A stretch of 64,000 nt of DNA from Periweissella fabalis (GCF_012396505.1 NZ_JAAXPN010000001.1:124001-188000), one strand, 5' to 3'. Shown: positions 27,436 to 36,459, numbered from the stretch's first letter. Made by a program: numbers and translations. The notes: a model not told the origin generated them from the sequence alone.

Positions 27436-28236
27436 TTAACAATTAAATTGAATATAAGTGCGATCATCAAATGAAGCAAAGCGGTTAGAGAAACCTTTGG
27501 TAGCCTTAAAATTAGTTACTAGGAGTGGATCTTCATGGCGGAGTTTAGTTAAGGCCGCCTCAGATTCAGTTAGTGTAGCTTTCAAGATAGGATAGCCATC
27601 TGATGCTAGGGTAATCGTTTTCGCATTGTCAGTTGGGATAATCTTAATTTGTTCTGGCAATGCACCAATACCATCTAAGACGAGGTAACCAAACTCACTA
27701 TCAGTGTTAGCAAGATTAGCTTGTAATTCAAGAAAAGGTAAAATTGCTTTACGGCTATGGTCTGCTTCAAGCGGTGAAACTTTGTTGAAATGATTAGCTT
27801 CGTGGACAAAACTACGTAAATTTGCCAGTAGGGTATCAATCTTTTTGGTGTTATGATAATAAACGCCATCAATTAGGCAGTGACAATCACCAAAGAACCA
27901 AACTTCTTGTCTAACAACACTATAAATGATGCAATTAGCTTGTAAACGATCATTTGGATGTTGGCGGAAATATGTAATATCTTGATAACGCGTTTTTAAA
28001 CATTCATTTAAAAAGGCATACATCTCATATGCATCGAAGTTTTTATTTGCATGTCGTAAAGCAAAGGTGATTGTTTGTTGTGCCTCAACACCAGGTGATG
28101 GCGACCAAATACCTTGTGTTGATTTGTTAGTTACACCATCGATCACAGCAACATAATTATCGTTGTGAAAAATGGCATCTTCATTTAAAGCTTGATTGTT
28201 ACGCTTAGATGCGGTAAATTCCTCGATTATGTTCAT
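27436..28236 (-). CDS. PPM/PP2C-type phosphatase-like protein
   Basis: 266 residues. Motifs in PP2C order: NEDAIFHNDNYVAVIDGVT (metal-binding Asp and DG), VWFFGDCHCLIDG, ITLASDGYP and SFDDRTYIQF. These give the acidic ligands of a Mn/Mg protein phosphatase, though the spacing differs from PrpC/Stp, so it is a divergent member. No kinase gene is adjacent. Excellent ribosome site (GGGGGGG). Target unknown. Confidence 0.75.
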   Translation of the reverse strand: MNIIEEFTASKRNNQALNEDAIFHNDNYVAVIDGVTNKSTQGIWSPSPGVEAQQTITFALRHANKNFDAYEMYAFLNECLKTRYQDITYFRQHPNDRLQANCIIYSVVRQEVWFFGDCHCLIDGVYYHNTKKIDTLLANLRSFVHEANHFNKVSPLEADHSRKAILPFLELQANLANTDSEFGYLVLDGIGALPEQIKIIPTDNAKTITLASDGYPILKATLTESEAALTKLRHEDPLLVTNFKATKGFSNRFASFDDRTYIQFNC

Positions 28237-28370
28237 TTAGCCCCCCCATGGATGTGATGTTATTAAAGATAAAATCTATAATCCAAGTATATGATACAAC
28301 GAATACAATTAAATAGCACTCGTTTTTAGAATAAAGTTAAATTAAAATAAATTAAACTTTATTGATAACA

Positions 28371-28399
28371 AAAAGCCGTTGGAATTTCCAACGGCTTTT
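28371..28399 (-). terminator. Terminator of the zinc-type ABC operon
   Basis: AAAAGCCGTTGG pairs with CCAACGGCTTTT. Confidence 0.75.
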
Positions 28400-28415
28400 A
28401 TTTATTAATTATAAA

Positions 28416-29204
28416 TCATTTGTTACGTGTAATAACACGTGAAAGTAAGTAAACCCCAGCTTCAAAAATAGCAATGAAGAAACTTACCGGCCAACTAGTA
28501 TAATAACCAAGGGCCAAACCTAACCAAACACCTAAAATGGCTTGGATGACAGCGAATAAAATCATTTTATTCACTGATTTACAATAGATTTGGGCAGTAG
28601 CGGCTGGTAAGGTAAGCAAAACAAAGATTAAAAGTGAACCAACGATTTGCGCAGCCACACTAACACTAACTGCCATAATTACTAAGAATAATAACGAAAT
28701 TAAATTAGTGTTAGTATATTGAATTGAAGCACCAACGGCATCGAATGAATCAAACTTTAACCGTCGATAAATAAGAAACATAATTAGTAAAACAATAATT
28801 GAAATAGAACAAATTTGAATTACATTTTCAATACTAATTCCTACAATACTTCCAAATAAGATACTAGTTGCAAATGAGGCATTTTTATTTGAAAGAGATA
28901 AAAATAAGACTCCAGCCCCCATAAAAGCCGCTGATACGGCACTGGTAGCAACTTCGCTACGTTCACGTTGTACACCAAGGCCATGAGCAGCAAAAGCACT
29001 TAAAACAGTTGCTAATAGCATACCGTTTAAGGGTGAGAAATTCATTAAAAGGCCAAAAGTAGCCCCAGAAAAGCCGATTTCAGATAGTGCATGCCCTAAA
29101 AAGGCTAAGCGACGGGCAATTACAAAAACCCCTAATACACCACATAAAATGGCAACCGTTGTACCGGCTAAGTAGGCATTTTTCATAAATTCAAGTGCAA
29201 ACAA
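28416..29204 (-). CDS. Metal ABC transporter permease (ZnuB type)
   Basis: 262 residues from TTG 29204: AGGAGG lies seven bases upstream, and the start MFALEFMKNAYLAG is typical of the family. About eight helices; VIARRLAFLGHALSEIGFSGATFG and DSFDAVGASIQYTNT are ABC-3 family blocks. Co-directional with the binding protein upstream, separated by a hairpin. No ATPase gene lies in the operon. Confidence 0.9.
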   Translation of the reverse strand: MFALEFMKNAYLAGTTVAILCGVLGVFVIARRLAFLGHALSEIGFSGATFGLLMNFSPLNGMLLATVLSAFAAHGLGVQRERSEVATSAVSAAFMGAGVLFLSLSNKNASFATSILFGSIVGISIENVIQICSISIIVLLIMFLIYRRLKFDSFDAVGASIQYTNTNLISLLFLVIMAVSVSVAAQIVGSLLIFVLLTLPAATAQIYCKSVNKMILFAVIQAILGVWLGLALGYYTSWPVSFFIAIFEAGVYLLSRVITRNK

Positions 29205-29248
29205 AATAATTCCTCCTATATATGGCAATGGCGATTATGCTAATAAAA

Positions 29249-29278
29249 ATTCGGACGATGAAAATCACCATCCGAATT
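29249..29278 (-). terminator. Partial terminator between binding protein and permease
   Basis: AATTCGGATGGTGA pairs with TCATCGTCCGAATT on the minus strand, followed by TTTTTATT. It probably lowers permease expression relative to the binding protein. Confidence 0.55.
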
Positions 29279-29343
29279 AATGTGGCCATCACCACAAAAA
29301 TATCTATCTTTATAAATTTACATAGAAATGATAAATAGTCAAA

Positions 29344-30264
29344 CTATTTTGCTGATTTGGCTTGAATCTTTTCAACTTGTTTAAATTGACTAGTCATCCA
29401 TTGAATGTAGTCTTTACCAGCCGGCATAGTTTCAGTAACATTAACCACTGGGACATTGTGTGCATGAGCTAATTTAACTAATTGAACAACTGTTTTATCA
29501 GATGCTTGGGTATTTTGAACGAAGAAATCAATTTTGTGATCGGTAATATCTTTTTCCATTGCTGCAACATCTTTTGGAGCTGGGTCAGTTCCATTTTCAA
29601 CGGAATCAGCAAAGCTTTGGTTATTAACCTTATAGTTCATCTCATCTAAAGCATAGGTAAAGACTGGTTCACTAACATCAACACCTTTGCCATTGCTACC
29701 AGCTTTAAGTTTGGCAACTAATTGGTTAAGTGGTTGTAATGAGGCAACATACTTTTGGGCATTGGCTTTAAAATAATCGGCTTTCTTTGGATCCATCTTA
29801 GCAAATTTATTAGCTAAGTAATTTGCTAAGGCTGGCATAGTTTGAAGACGGTACCAAAGGTGGGGATTATCACCGTTTTTCTTATTAACAATATCTTCAC
29901 CAACATGAATATTAGTGGCTTTAGAATTGTTTTTAGCTAACTTATCCATCCAAGTATCATAGCCAATTCCATTTGATAATAAGACGTTAGCACCAGCTAC
30001 TTGTTGTGCAACTTTAGTAGTTGGTTCATAATCATGGGGGTCAACATCAGGGTTGTTAATAATTGATGTTACGCTACCTTGGTTACCAAGGACAGCTTTA
30101 GCAACTTCACCATAGAAGTCAACGGTAGCAACAACTTTAATATCGTGATTGTTGTCAGAAGTTGCGCTCTTATTTGAGCTACATGCAGCTAATGTGAAGG
30201 CAGCAGTTACCGCAAGAGCCCCAACTGCTAATAAGTGCCATGATGATTTTTTTGAACGAAACAT
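29344..30264 (-). CDS. Zinc/manganese-binding lipoprotein of ABC transporter (ZnuA type)
   Basis: 306 residues. Lipoprotein signal ending LAACSS (lipobox Cys). Cluster A-I fold with candidate metal ligands His in DVDPHDYEPT, His in GDNPHLWYR and Glu in VSEPVFTYALDEM. Divergent from a Fur-family regulator across two Zur-like palindromes, which favours zinc over manganese. Confidence 0.9.
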   Translation of the reverse strand: MFRSKKSSWHLLAVGALAVTAAFTLAACSSNKSATSDNNHDIKVVATVDFYGEVAKAVLGNQGSVTSIINNPDVDPHDYEPTTKVAQQVAGANVLLSNGIGYDTWMDKLAKNNSKATNIHVGEDIVNKKNGDNPHLWYRLQTMPALANYLANKFAKMDPKKADYFKANAQKYVASLQPLNQLVAKLKAGSNGKGVDVSEPVFTYALDEMNYKVNNQSFADSVENGTDPAPKDVAAMEKDITDHKIDFFVQNTQASDKTVVQLVKLAHAHNVPVVNVTETMPAGKDYIQWMTSQFKQVEKIQAKSAK

Positions 30265-30322
30265 AAATATCTCCTCTTAGTACGTAATATACAATTTTAA
30301 AATTACCAAAACTATGATATAG

Positions 30323-30345
30323 TAAATGGTAATTAGTACTATTTA
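30323..30345. promoter_or_regulatory. Zur-like operator 1
   Basis: 23-bp imperfect palindrome, TAAATGGTAAT then TAGTACTATTTA, on the znuA-like side of the divergent region. Resembles the Gram-positive Zur box (AAATCGTAAT-type arms). Confidence 0.6.
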
Positions 30346-30369
30346 ACTTTACCACAGAATATCAGTTTG

Positions 30370-30392
30370 TAAATAGTAAAAATTACCGTTTA
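30370..30392. promoter_or_regulatory. Zur-like operator 2
   Basis: 23-bp palindrome, TAAATAGTAAA then AATTACCGTTTA, ending at the ribosome site of the Fur-family gene. Same arms as operator 1 (TAAAYRGTAA). Confidence 0.6.
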
Positions 30393-30403
30393 GGAGATTT
30401 TTA

Positions 30404-30844
30404 ATGAATTTAAATAATGAAATCGATGTAGATCAGGCTGTCCAAATTATGAAAAAGGGTGGTTTAAAGGCAACTAAGCAGCGATTGGCTTTACTTGAAC
30501 TTTTGTTTGTGAATAAAGATTTTTATCAAACGTTAGCTGATTTGACTAAACAAATGCGAGTTCAATTTGCTAAAATGAGTAATGAAACTGTTTATCGGAA
30601 TATAAAAGAGTTAGAACAACTCCAGATTGTTGAAACGCGTTTGTTTGACAATGGTATCCGTGCTAAGTTTCAATGTGATTTTAATAATACTAAACATGCA
30701 CATTTTATTTGTGAAACGTGTGGACGGATTATTGAAATTCAACAGCCCGATATTTCGCCAATTTTAGCACAACTACCAGGTTATATAATTGAACAAGAGC
30801 ATTTTGAATTGATTGGTAAATGTGCAGTATGCCAAGCTAAGTAA
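30404..30844 (+). CDS. Fur-family regulator, probably zinc-responsive (Zur)
   Basis: 146 residues. Winged helix in the first 85 residues (LKATKQRLALLELLF, SNETVYRNIKELEQL), then a dimerisation domain with two CxxC pairs (FICETCGRIIEI and GKCAVCQ) that hold structural zinc. Divergent from the znuA-like gene. PerR is less likely given this context. Confidence 0.85.
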   Translation: MNLNNEIDVDQAVQIMKKGGLKATKQRLALLELLFVNKDFYQTLADLTKQMRVQFAKMSNETVYRNIKELEQLQIVETRLFDNGIRAKFQCDFNNTKHAHFICETCGRIIEIQQPDISPILAQLPGYIIEQEHFELIGKCAVCQAK

Positions 30845-30860
30845 AGGATTAAGCCATAAA

Positions 30861-30957
30861 AGGGCGACGATATTGAGAAATACTAGTCGTAGCTAAAATC
30901 AAAAAAACCAGGAAAATGAATTTTCCTGGTTTTTTGATTTATTTCGAATATAGCGGG
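30861..30957 (+). terminator. Terminator with conserved arms (repeat type 2)
   Basis: Hairpin AAAAAACCAGGAAAA/TTTTCCTGGTTTTTT (30901-30935) enclosed by GGGCGACGATATTGAGAAATA and TATTTCGAATATAGCGGGC, an outer imperfect inverted repeat also present at 6834. Confidence 0.8.
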
Positions 30958-31035
30958 CTTTGAAACACGAGTTAGCTATAAATCCCTGCTAAAGCATATG
31001 CATCTAATAGCCACTTTATTATTAAAATTTAAAAA

Positions 31036-31962
31036 TTAACGTACACGACCAGCAAAGTTAGCTTGACGGGCCATACCACCAATTTGAGTACCAACACCTG
31101 GTTCAAGGGCGCTAATGTAGCGACCGTTACCAAGAGAGATGGCTACGTGGTAAACTTTACCATTAGATAAAGTCCAGAATAATAGGTCACCGGCTTGGGC
31201 TTGTGAAGTTGCAATTCGAGTGGTTGCAGCAGCTTGCATGCCTGATTGGTGAGGCAAGTTAATACCAAAGTGTGACATTACATAAGTAACTAAACCTGAG
31301 CAATCAAAAGCAGAAGGTGTTGAGCCACCCCAAACATAAGGAGTACCTACAAAGTTAAGTGCATATTGTGCAGCCGCTGCCGCACGTTGGCTAGCAGATT
31401 GGTTGTTGTTTTGTGGTGCAGGTGCTGAAACAGGTTGTGGTGCAGGAGTACTTGCTGGGGCGTTATTTTGGTCAGAAGATGCACCGGCATAACCAGGTAC
31501 GTTGTTGGCACCTGCACGGACGATAAGTTTTTGACCTACATAGATAAAGTTAGGGTTTGAAAGGTGGTTTAATTGCATTAATGAAGAAACCGTAGTGTGG
31601 TTACGAACGGCAATCAATGAAAGGTAATCACCAGGTTGAACAGTTACAGTAGCTGCGGTGTTGTTGTTTGGTTGTGAAGAATGTACAGGTGCAGCTGTTG
31701 GAACGTTGTTATGTACAGGTGCAGCTGGTGTGTTGTTTGCAGTTGTGTTCAAACGTTGACCAACAAAGATCAAGTTAGGATTTGAAATGTTGTTTAACTT
31801 AATCAAGTCAGCAACAGTTGTGTGGCTACGGTAAGCAATTGCTGAAAGTGAGTCACCTGATTTAACAGTAACAGTGTCTGCGTTAGCAGCAATAGCAGTT
31901 ACACCTAAAGTTGCGGCAGTAGCAATGGTAGTTAAAACGGTTTTTTTAATGGAATTATGCAT
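31036..31962 (-). CDS. Secreted LysM-NlpC/P60 peptidoglycan endopeptidase
   Basis: 308 residues from ATG 31962 (GGGGAGA upstream). Signal peptide ([19 protein letters not shown]), LysM 1 (about 28-70, [20 protein letters not shown]), LysM 2 (about 107-151, [20 protein letters not shown]), a Pro/Gln/Ala-rich linker, then NlpC/P60 with catalytic Cys in [12 protein letters not shown] and His in [11 protein letters not shown]. It cuts stem peptides during wall turnover. A perfect WalR-type box lies 141 bases upstream. Confidence 0.95.
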   Translation of the reverse strand: MHNSIKKTVLTTIATAATLGVTAIAANADTVTVKSGDSLSAIAYRSHTTVADLIKLNNISNPNLIFVGQRLNTTANNTPAAPVHNNVPTAAPVHSSQPNNNTAATVTVQPGDYLSLIAVRNHTTVSSLMQLNHLSNPNFIYVGQKLIVRAGANNVPGYAGASSDQNNAPASTPAPQPVSAPAPQNNNQSASQRAAAAAQYALNFVGTPYVWGGSTPSAFDCSGLVTYVMSHFGINLPHQSGMQAAATTRIATSQAQAGDLLFWTLSNGKVYHVAISLGNGRYISALEPGVGTQIGGMARQANFAGRVR

Positions 31963-32102
31963 ATTTTTATCTCCCCAGATAGACATGTTAATTTTTTAGT
32001 TTAATGTGTGCAACGGTTAAACCGCTGACTTATTTAATGTCTTTTTAATAATTAATATAGGTATATTCTAACGCGTTATTGTTACTGTTAAGTGCTATTA
32101 AA

Positions 32103-32119
32103 GTTACAGGTATATTACA
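32103..32119 (-). promoter_or_regulatory. WalR-type box before the LysM-NlpC/P60 gene
   Basis: Minus strand TGTAAT-ATACC-TGTAAC fits TGTWAH-N5-TGTWAH at every position. Confidence 0.6.
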
Positions 32120-32235
32120 TAGTTCGATAATTAATCAATAATAGACAATTTAATTGGTAAAAATTCGTCAATTAATATTTTGTTAATTAATAATATTAGA
32201 TTTATCATTAAGTTTATTAAGAAAAAATTAAGACA

Positions 32236-32354
32236 AAAAAATAAAAAAAGCATGCAATTAAAAATCGCATGCTTGACAGACGTATGATGAACTAGTGTAA
32301 ATTGGGGTAAAACTAGTCAGGAAGTAGTAGCTTGGGATGACTACTAGCTTCCAT
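32236..32354 (-). ncRNA. Candidate small RNA with C-rich loops
   Basis: On the minus strand an extended -10 element TGCTATTAT (32361-32369) is followed by three hairpins: GGAAGCTAGTAG/CTACTACTTCC with loop TCATCCCAAG (32320-32352), ACTAGT/ACTAGT with loop containing ACCCCAA (32291-32317), and a terminator AAGCATGC/GCATGCTT with a long T run (32248-32274). Expected length about 115 bases. C-rich loops are typical of Gram-positive small RNAs that pair with ribosome sites. A leader of the LysM gene is the alternative. Confidence 0.55.
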
Positions 32355-32539
32355 ACTCCCATAATAGCACTTATTAAAAATATACCTAATAATCTGCTTA
32401 TAACTGTTCAGTTATTATAATTGTTTAATAAAGTGAGCTAAAATGTTAAAAATTAGGTATTTTAAAATTCATTTAATGGTCACCAATGTAAATATTTGGT
32501 AAAGTGCTTCTATTGAACTTTCTTAGATACGAGGATTTT

Positions 32540-33148
32540 ATGAAAAAAATAGGGTTAAAAATTGGAATCAGTGCAGTTATTTTTAGTATCCTAATAGTAC
32601 TAGTAATCAGCAAGCATACGCAGAGCATTGATAATTTTGGTTTTGCTACAATTCATGGACATTTACTTGGCCCCGATACACCGTGGATGTTAGAGGTAAC
32701 TTATGCCGCTTCTCCAGCACTGTGGTTAGGCTTGATAAATATAATAATACTATATCTATTTTTTGTTGCTAAGCGGCAAGGGCGGGCACTTTACCTAGCA
32801 TTGTGGCTTGATGGGGCAATAATTATTGCAACTGTGGTCAAAACCATTGTGGGGCGGCCGCGGCCAATTCATCAATTAGTATTAGATCATGGCTATTCAT
32901 TTCCAAGTATTCATACGTTAACTGCCACGATCTGTGTGTTAATGTTTCTAGCATTATTTAAAACCCACAATGTTAAATATTATTTGTTTGCACTCGTTGG
33001 GGTATTATGGATTGTAATGGTCGCTGCGTCACGCGTATATTTACGTAATCATTATTTAACCGATGTAATTGGTGGCGCAACATTAGCATATTTATGGACT
33101 AATATTTTGTGGTATATTAACTACCGTTGGTTACGAATTATTAAATAA
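32540..33148 (+). CDS. PAP2-family membrane phosphatase
   Basis: 202 residues from ATG 32540 (GAGG five bases before). PAP2 motifs: KTIVGRPRP, SFPSIHTLT (PSIH for the usual PSGH) and SRVYLRNHYLTDVIGG. Six helices. Members dephosphorylate undecaprenyl pyrophosphate or phosphatidylglycerol phosphate in the membrane. Confidence 0.92.
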   Translation: MKKIGLKIGISAVIFSILIVLVISKHTQSIDNFGFATIHGHLLGPDTPWMLEVTYAASPALWLGLINIIILYLFFVAKRQGRALYLALWLDGAIIIATVVKTIVGRPRPIHQLVLDHGYSFPSIHTLTATICVLMFLALFKTHNVKYYLFALVGVLWIVMVAASRVYLRNHYLTDVIGGATLAYLWTNILWYINYRWLRIIK

Positions 33149-33162
33149 GTGAGGATGCATGA

Positions 33163-33747
33163 ATGCTTCAGTTAGTAGTCGTAACAATTGGAATTTTCAT
33201 TAGCACCAACTTAGATGATTTAGTAATTTTACTTCTATTAAATGAAGAAATTATCAAACATCGTTTACGTGTGCAAGAATTAGTCTATGGCCAACTGATT
33301 GGAATGGCAATTCTTGTGTTGACAAGTTGGTTGCTTAGTATGGGATTAAGCTATGTTGCCCCAAGTTTAATGCAATGGCTGGGGATTGTGCCGATTTTAA
33401 TGGGCTTAAAAATGTTAATAACTAATCTACATGCAGCAAAAACGACTGATCCAGCTGTTAATATTCAAACTAAGCCATGGCGCAATGTTTTAGCAATTAC
33501 AGCATTAACGTTAGCTGGTGGTGCCGATAATTTGGCGATTTATATTCCAGTTCTTCAACAGCAAACTTTAGCTCAGGCAATGTTAATGATCGGGGTGTTT
33601 ATGCCATTGACGGTCGGGTGGATTTATCTATCAGTCCTAATTGCGCAAATTCCGCCAATCAAGTGGGTTTTAACTAAATATACTGACAAATTAGTTCCAA
33701 TAGTATTTATGCTTTTGGGTGTTTTACTTTTATTAAAGCTTAAGTAA
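33163..33747 (+). CDS. CadD-family transporter (cadmium resistance type)
   Basis: 194 residues, about six helices. The start VVTIGIFISTNLDDLVILLLL and the GGADNLAIYIPVL segment before helix 4 are characteristic of the CadD group. Starts 15 bases after the PAP2 gene, so probably co-transcribed. Metal specificity is unproven; many chromosomal homologues have unknown substrates. Confidence 0.8.
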   Translation: MLQLVVVTIGIFISTNLDDLVILLLLNEEIIKHRLRVQELVYGQLIGMAILVLTSWLLSMGLSYVAPSLMQWLGIVPILMGLKMLITNLHAAKTTDPAVNIQTKPWRNVLAITALTLAGGADNLAIYIPVLQQQTLAQAMLMIGVFMPLTVGWIYLSVLIAQIPPIKWVLTKYTDKLVPIVFMLLGVLLLLKLK

Positions 33748-33770
33748 GCCGCAACGGTGTCGTAACTATT

Positions 33771-33840
33771 AGAAGGCCGATACTAGTATAAAATACGAAA
33801 AATCCCGACTGAATTTAAAAAAAGTTCAGTCGGGATTTTT
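33771..33840 (+). terminator. Terminator with conserved arm (repeat type 1)
   Basis: AAAAATCCCGACTGAA pairs with TTCAGTCGGGATTTTT (33798-33840); 5' arm 33771-33796 matches 22 of 26 bases of that at 4612. Confidence 0.85.
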
Positions 33841-33875
33841 ATATTTAGGAACCAGTTAGTACGCGTTTTTTGGAG

Positions 33876-34835
33876 TTAGTGTAAGCGTTTAAATAAAGGT
33901 TCCATGATAAATGGAGCGATTACAGTTGTTAGCGTGACAACTGCGGTATAAAAACCAAATTGGTTAGATGTGATTAAGTGACTAGCTAAGCCAGCACTTA
34001 AAATGACTAGGGCCATTTCACCACGAGCAATCATACCACTACCAATTGCCGCGGCTTCAATCGTTGGCAACCCACTCCATTTACTAGCAACTAAAGCACC
34101 CAGCATTTTAGTAATAATGGCAATGATTGTCCAAATTACTAACGGACCGAGGTTAGATTTTAAGGTTAATAAATTAATTTGTAAGCCAATGCCAGCAAAG
34201 AAAATAGGAATTACAGTCCAAGTAGCTATGCTAACTAGACCATGATTAAAGGCTTCAAATGGAGCAAAACGCCGACTAATAAAGCCAAGAATAAAACAAA
34301 CTAATGGTAATAAGTTAGCGGGATTAACATTACCACCACTTGTTAATAAAGTTAAACCGCTCAAACCAATAATGGCAATGATATCATCAATAATTGCAGC
34401 CCCAAGAATAATACTACCTAAACGCGATCCTAGTTGATGGTGGCTTCCTAAAACCGCTAAGGTAATTGAAATTGAAGTTGCTGCAAAGACTAAACCACTA
34501 AAACTAGCTATTAAAAGTGATTGTTGTAAGCTAAGTTCAATTATTAAAAAGACGGTAAATGGCACAAGGGCACCAAGCCAAGCCACTCGATTTGCAATTT
34601 TGAAATTAGCCTTAAGCAGTTGTGCATCAACAGCAATACCAGCCTCATACATCAAAACCCAGACCCCTAATTCACCAGCCCAATGAAGCCAGTCAGTTGG
34701 CAAATCAAGATTTAATAGACTTGGGCCAAATAATAGGCCAGCTAAGATTTGGCCTATGACGGCGGGTAAATGAATTTTTTCAACTAACCAGCCAACTAGT
34801 AAGGCGACTAAAACTAAACAAATAACTACCAGCAT
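33876..34835 (-). CDS. CPA2-type cation:proton antiporter
   Basis: 319 residues from ATG 34835 after GGAGG. KIHLPAVIGQILAGLLFGPSLL, the double aspartate in GAAIIDDIIAIIGL and IARGEMALVILSAGLA are hallmarks of NapA/KefB-type exchangers. About eleven helices; shorter than the usual 380 or so residues, with no cytosolic TrkA domain. Expression appears controlled by the leader attenuator just upstream. Confidence 0.85.
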   Translation of the reverse strand: MLVVICLVLVALLVGWLVEKIHLPAVIGQILAGLLFGPSLLNLDLPTDWLHWAGELGVWVLMYEAGIAVDAQLLKANFKIANRVAWLGALVPFTVFLIIELSLQQSLLIASFSGLVFAATSISITLAVLGSHHQLGSRLGSIILGAAIIDDIIAIIGLSGLTLLTSGGNVNPANLLPLVCFILGFISRRFAPFEAFNHGLVSIATWTVIPIFFAGIGLQINLLTLKSNLGPLVIWTIIAIITKMLGALVASKWSGLPTIEAAAIGSGMIARGEMALVILSAGLASHLITSNQFGFYTAVVTLTTVIAPFIMEPLFKRLH

Positions 34836-34924
34836 AAATTCCTCCACATAAAAAAAGGTCCCCAAGTACCAACTAGCTCCCCGACTAGTTAATTCTTGAA
34901 GACCACTTCAACCGAAAATATAAT
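34836..34924 (-). promoter_or_regulatory. Leader attenuator / candidate riboswitch of the antiporter gene
   Basis: Minus strand TGTTATAAT (34931-34939) gives an extended -10. The leader can fold in two exclusive ways: TTGAAG (34906-34911) with CTTCAA (34896-34901), or GGTCTTCAAG (34895-34904) with CTTGGGGACC (34857-34866), the latter followed by seven T residues just before the ribosome site. A middle hairpin AACTAG/CTAGTT (34871-34890) is common to both. It matches no riboswitch class I can name. Confidence 0.65.
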
Positions 34925-35050
34925 ATCCTAATTATAACAAATAAATTAGGAATTAGAAAGTTAAACATAAAATTTAATAAATAAATGATTATGATTATAT
35001 AAACATGTTATAGTAGTAAATAATTAATAATCATTGAGGAGGTTTAGTAT

Positions 35051-36313
35051 ATGCAAGGGGATCCAGAGAACTCCAAGGGATGGCATCGAACGTTTATAAC
35101 CTGTTGGCTCGGGTGTTTTATTACGGGGATGGGTTTTTCAATGACGATGCCATTTTTACCATTATTTATTGGCACATTGGGGAGATTTAGTCGCTTTGAA
35201 TTAAACTTATATGCAGGAATTGCATTTTCAATTACTTTTTTAGCACAAGCACTTATCTCGCCATTGTGGGGGAATTTAGCTGATTTAAAAGGACGAAAGC
35301 TAATGTGTTTGCGTGCATCAGGTGTCATGGCATTTACTATTTTTGCAACTGGTCTGGCGACTAATGTTTGGATAGTGATTATTTTGCGAACTATTCAAGG
35401 CTTGTTTTCAGGATATATTAACAATGCCACGGCTCTAATGGCTGGTGAGACTAGTCGTCATCACTCTGGTTCTGTGATGGCCAAAATGATGACGGCTAAT
35501 GTTACTGGTAACTTATTAGGGCCATTATTTGGTGGTGTTTTAGCTGATTTATTTGGTTACCGTGTACCATTTTTTGTAACGGGGATTTTAATGGCGATGG
35601 CCTTTGTGTTGACGATTGTGAACGTCAAAGAACACTTCACACCAATTGAAAAACAAGCGATGAAGCCATTTAAGGAATTAATGCGGGAAATCAAGCAACC
35701 TAAATTAATTTTTACGATGTTTGCTACCACCATGATTGTTCAATCGGCTTTGATGTCAATTAGTCCAATTATTGCCTTGTTTGTTAATCAATTAATGCAC
35801 GGTCATGGCAATGTTTCGTTAGTTAGTGGTGTCGTAGCGGCCATGCCAGGGTTTGGTACCTTACTGGTAGCTGGTTATATTGGCCGTAAAATGGATCGAA
35901 TTGGGCCCGAAAAAATTCTGGTGGGAGGCTTGATTTTAGCAATTCTATCATTTGTACCGATGATTTTTGTTAGTTCACCGTGGAGCTTAGCCAGTTGGCG
36001 CTTTGTCTTGGGGATGGCCAATGCCGGTTTATTGCCCGCGGTGCAAACAATCTTGACCCTTGATGTGCCACGCGAATCATTTGGGCGTATTTTTAGTTAC
36101 AACCAGGGCTTCCAATCAATTGGTGGGGTTATTGGACCATTGCTAGGGGCCGGAATTTCTGGTGTACTTGGCTATTCATTTGTCTTTGTGGCGACGGCTT
36201 TGTTATTGATTGTTAATTTAGGCATTATTTTTAGCCAACGACGAGCTTTGATTAGTAGTAATCAAGCGAATCAAAAGGCCAGTCAAACCGTTGGTAAGAT
36301 GGCTTTAAAGTAG
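35051..36313 (+). CDS. MFS multidrug efflux transporter
   Basis: 420 residues, 12 helices. Motif A GNLADLKGRKLMCLRASG after helix 2, RTIQGLFSGYINNATAL in helix 4 and GNLLGPLFGGVLADLFGYR (motif C) mark a DHA1 drug:H+ antiporter of the PmrA/MdtG group. Strong GAGGAGG site. Divergent from the antiporter. Confidence 0.9.
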   Translation: MQGDPENSKGWHRTFITCWLGCFITGMGFSMTMPFLPLFIGTLGRFSRFELNLYAGIAFSITFLAQALISPLWGNLADLKGRKLMCLRASGVMAFTIFATGLATNVWIVIILRTIQGLFSGYINNATALMAGETSRHHSGSVMAKMMTANVTGNLLGPLFGGVLADLFGYRVPFFVTGILMAMAFVLTIVNVKEHFTPIEKQAMKPFKELMREIKQPKLIFTMFATTMIVQSALMSISPIIALFVNQLMHGHGNVSLVSGVVAAMPGFGTLLVAGYIGRKMDRIGPEKILVGGLILAILSFVPMIFVSSPWSLASWRFVLGMANAGLLPAVQTILTLDVPRESFGRIFSYNQGFQSIGGVIGPLLGAGISGVLGYSFVFVATALLLIVNLGIIFSQRRALISSNQANQKASQTVGKMALK

Positions 36314-36350
36314 TAAATTAGCATACCAAAATTAAATATGATATTAAATG

Positions 36351-36381
36351 AAAGAACATGCTTACGAGCGTGTTCTTTTTT
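36351..36381 (+). terminator. Terminator after the MFS gene
   Basis: AAAGAACATGC pairs with GCGTGTTCTTTTTT. Confidence 0.8.
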
Positions 36382-36459
36382 GATATAACTAATTGACTTA
36401 TAACTAATGACCAGTAAAATAAATTAAGTAATTATTAATTAAAGAAAGAAAATGGAAAT

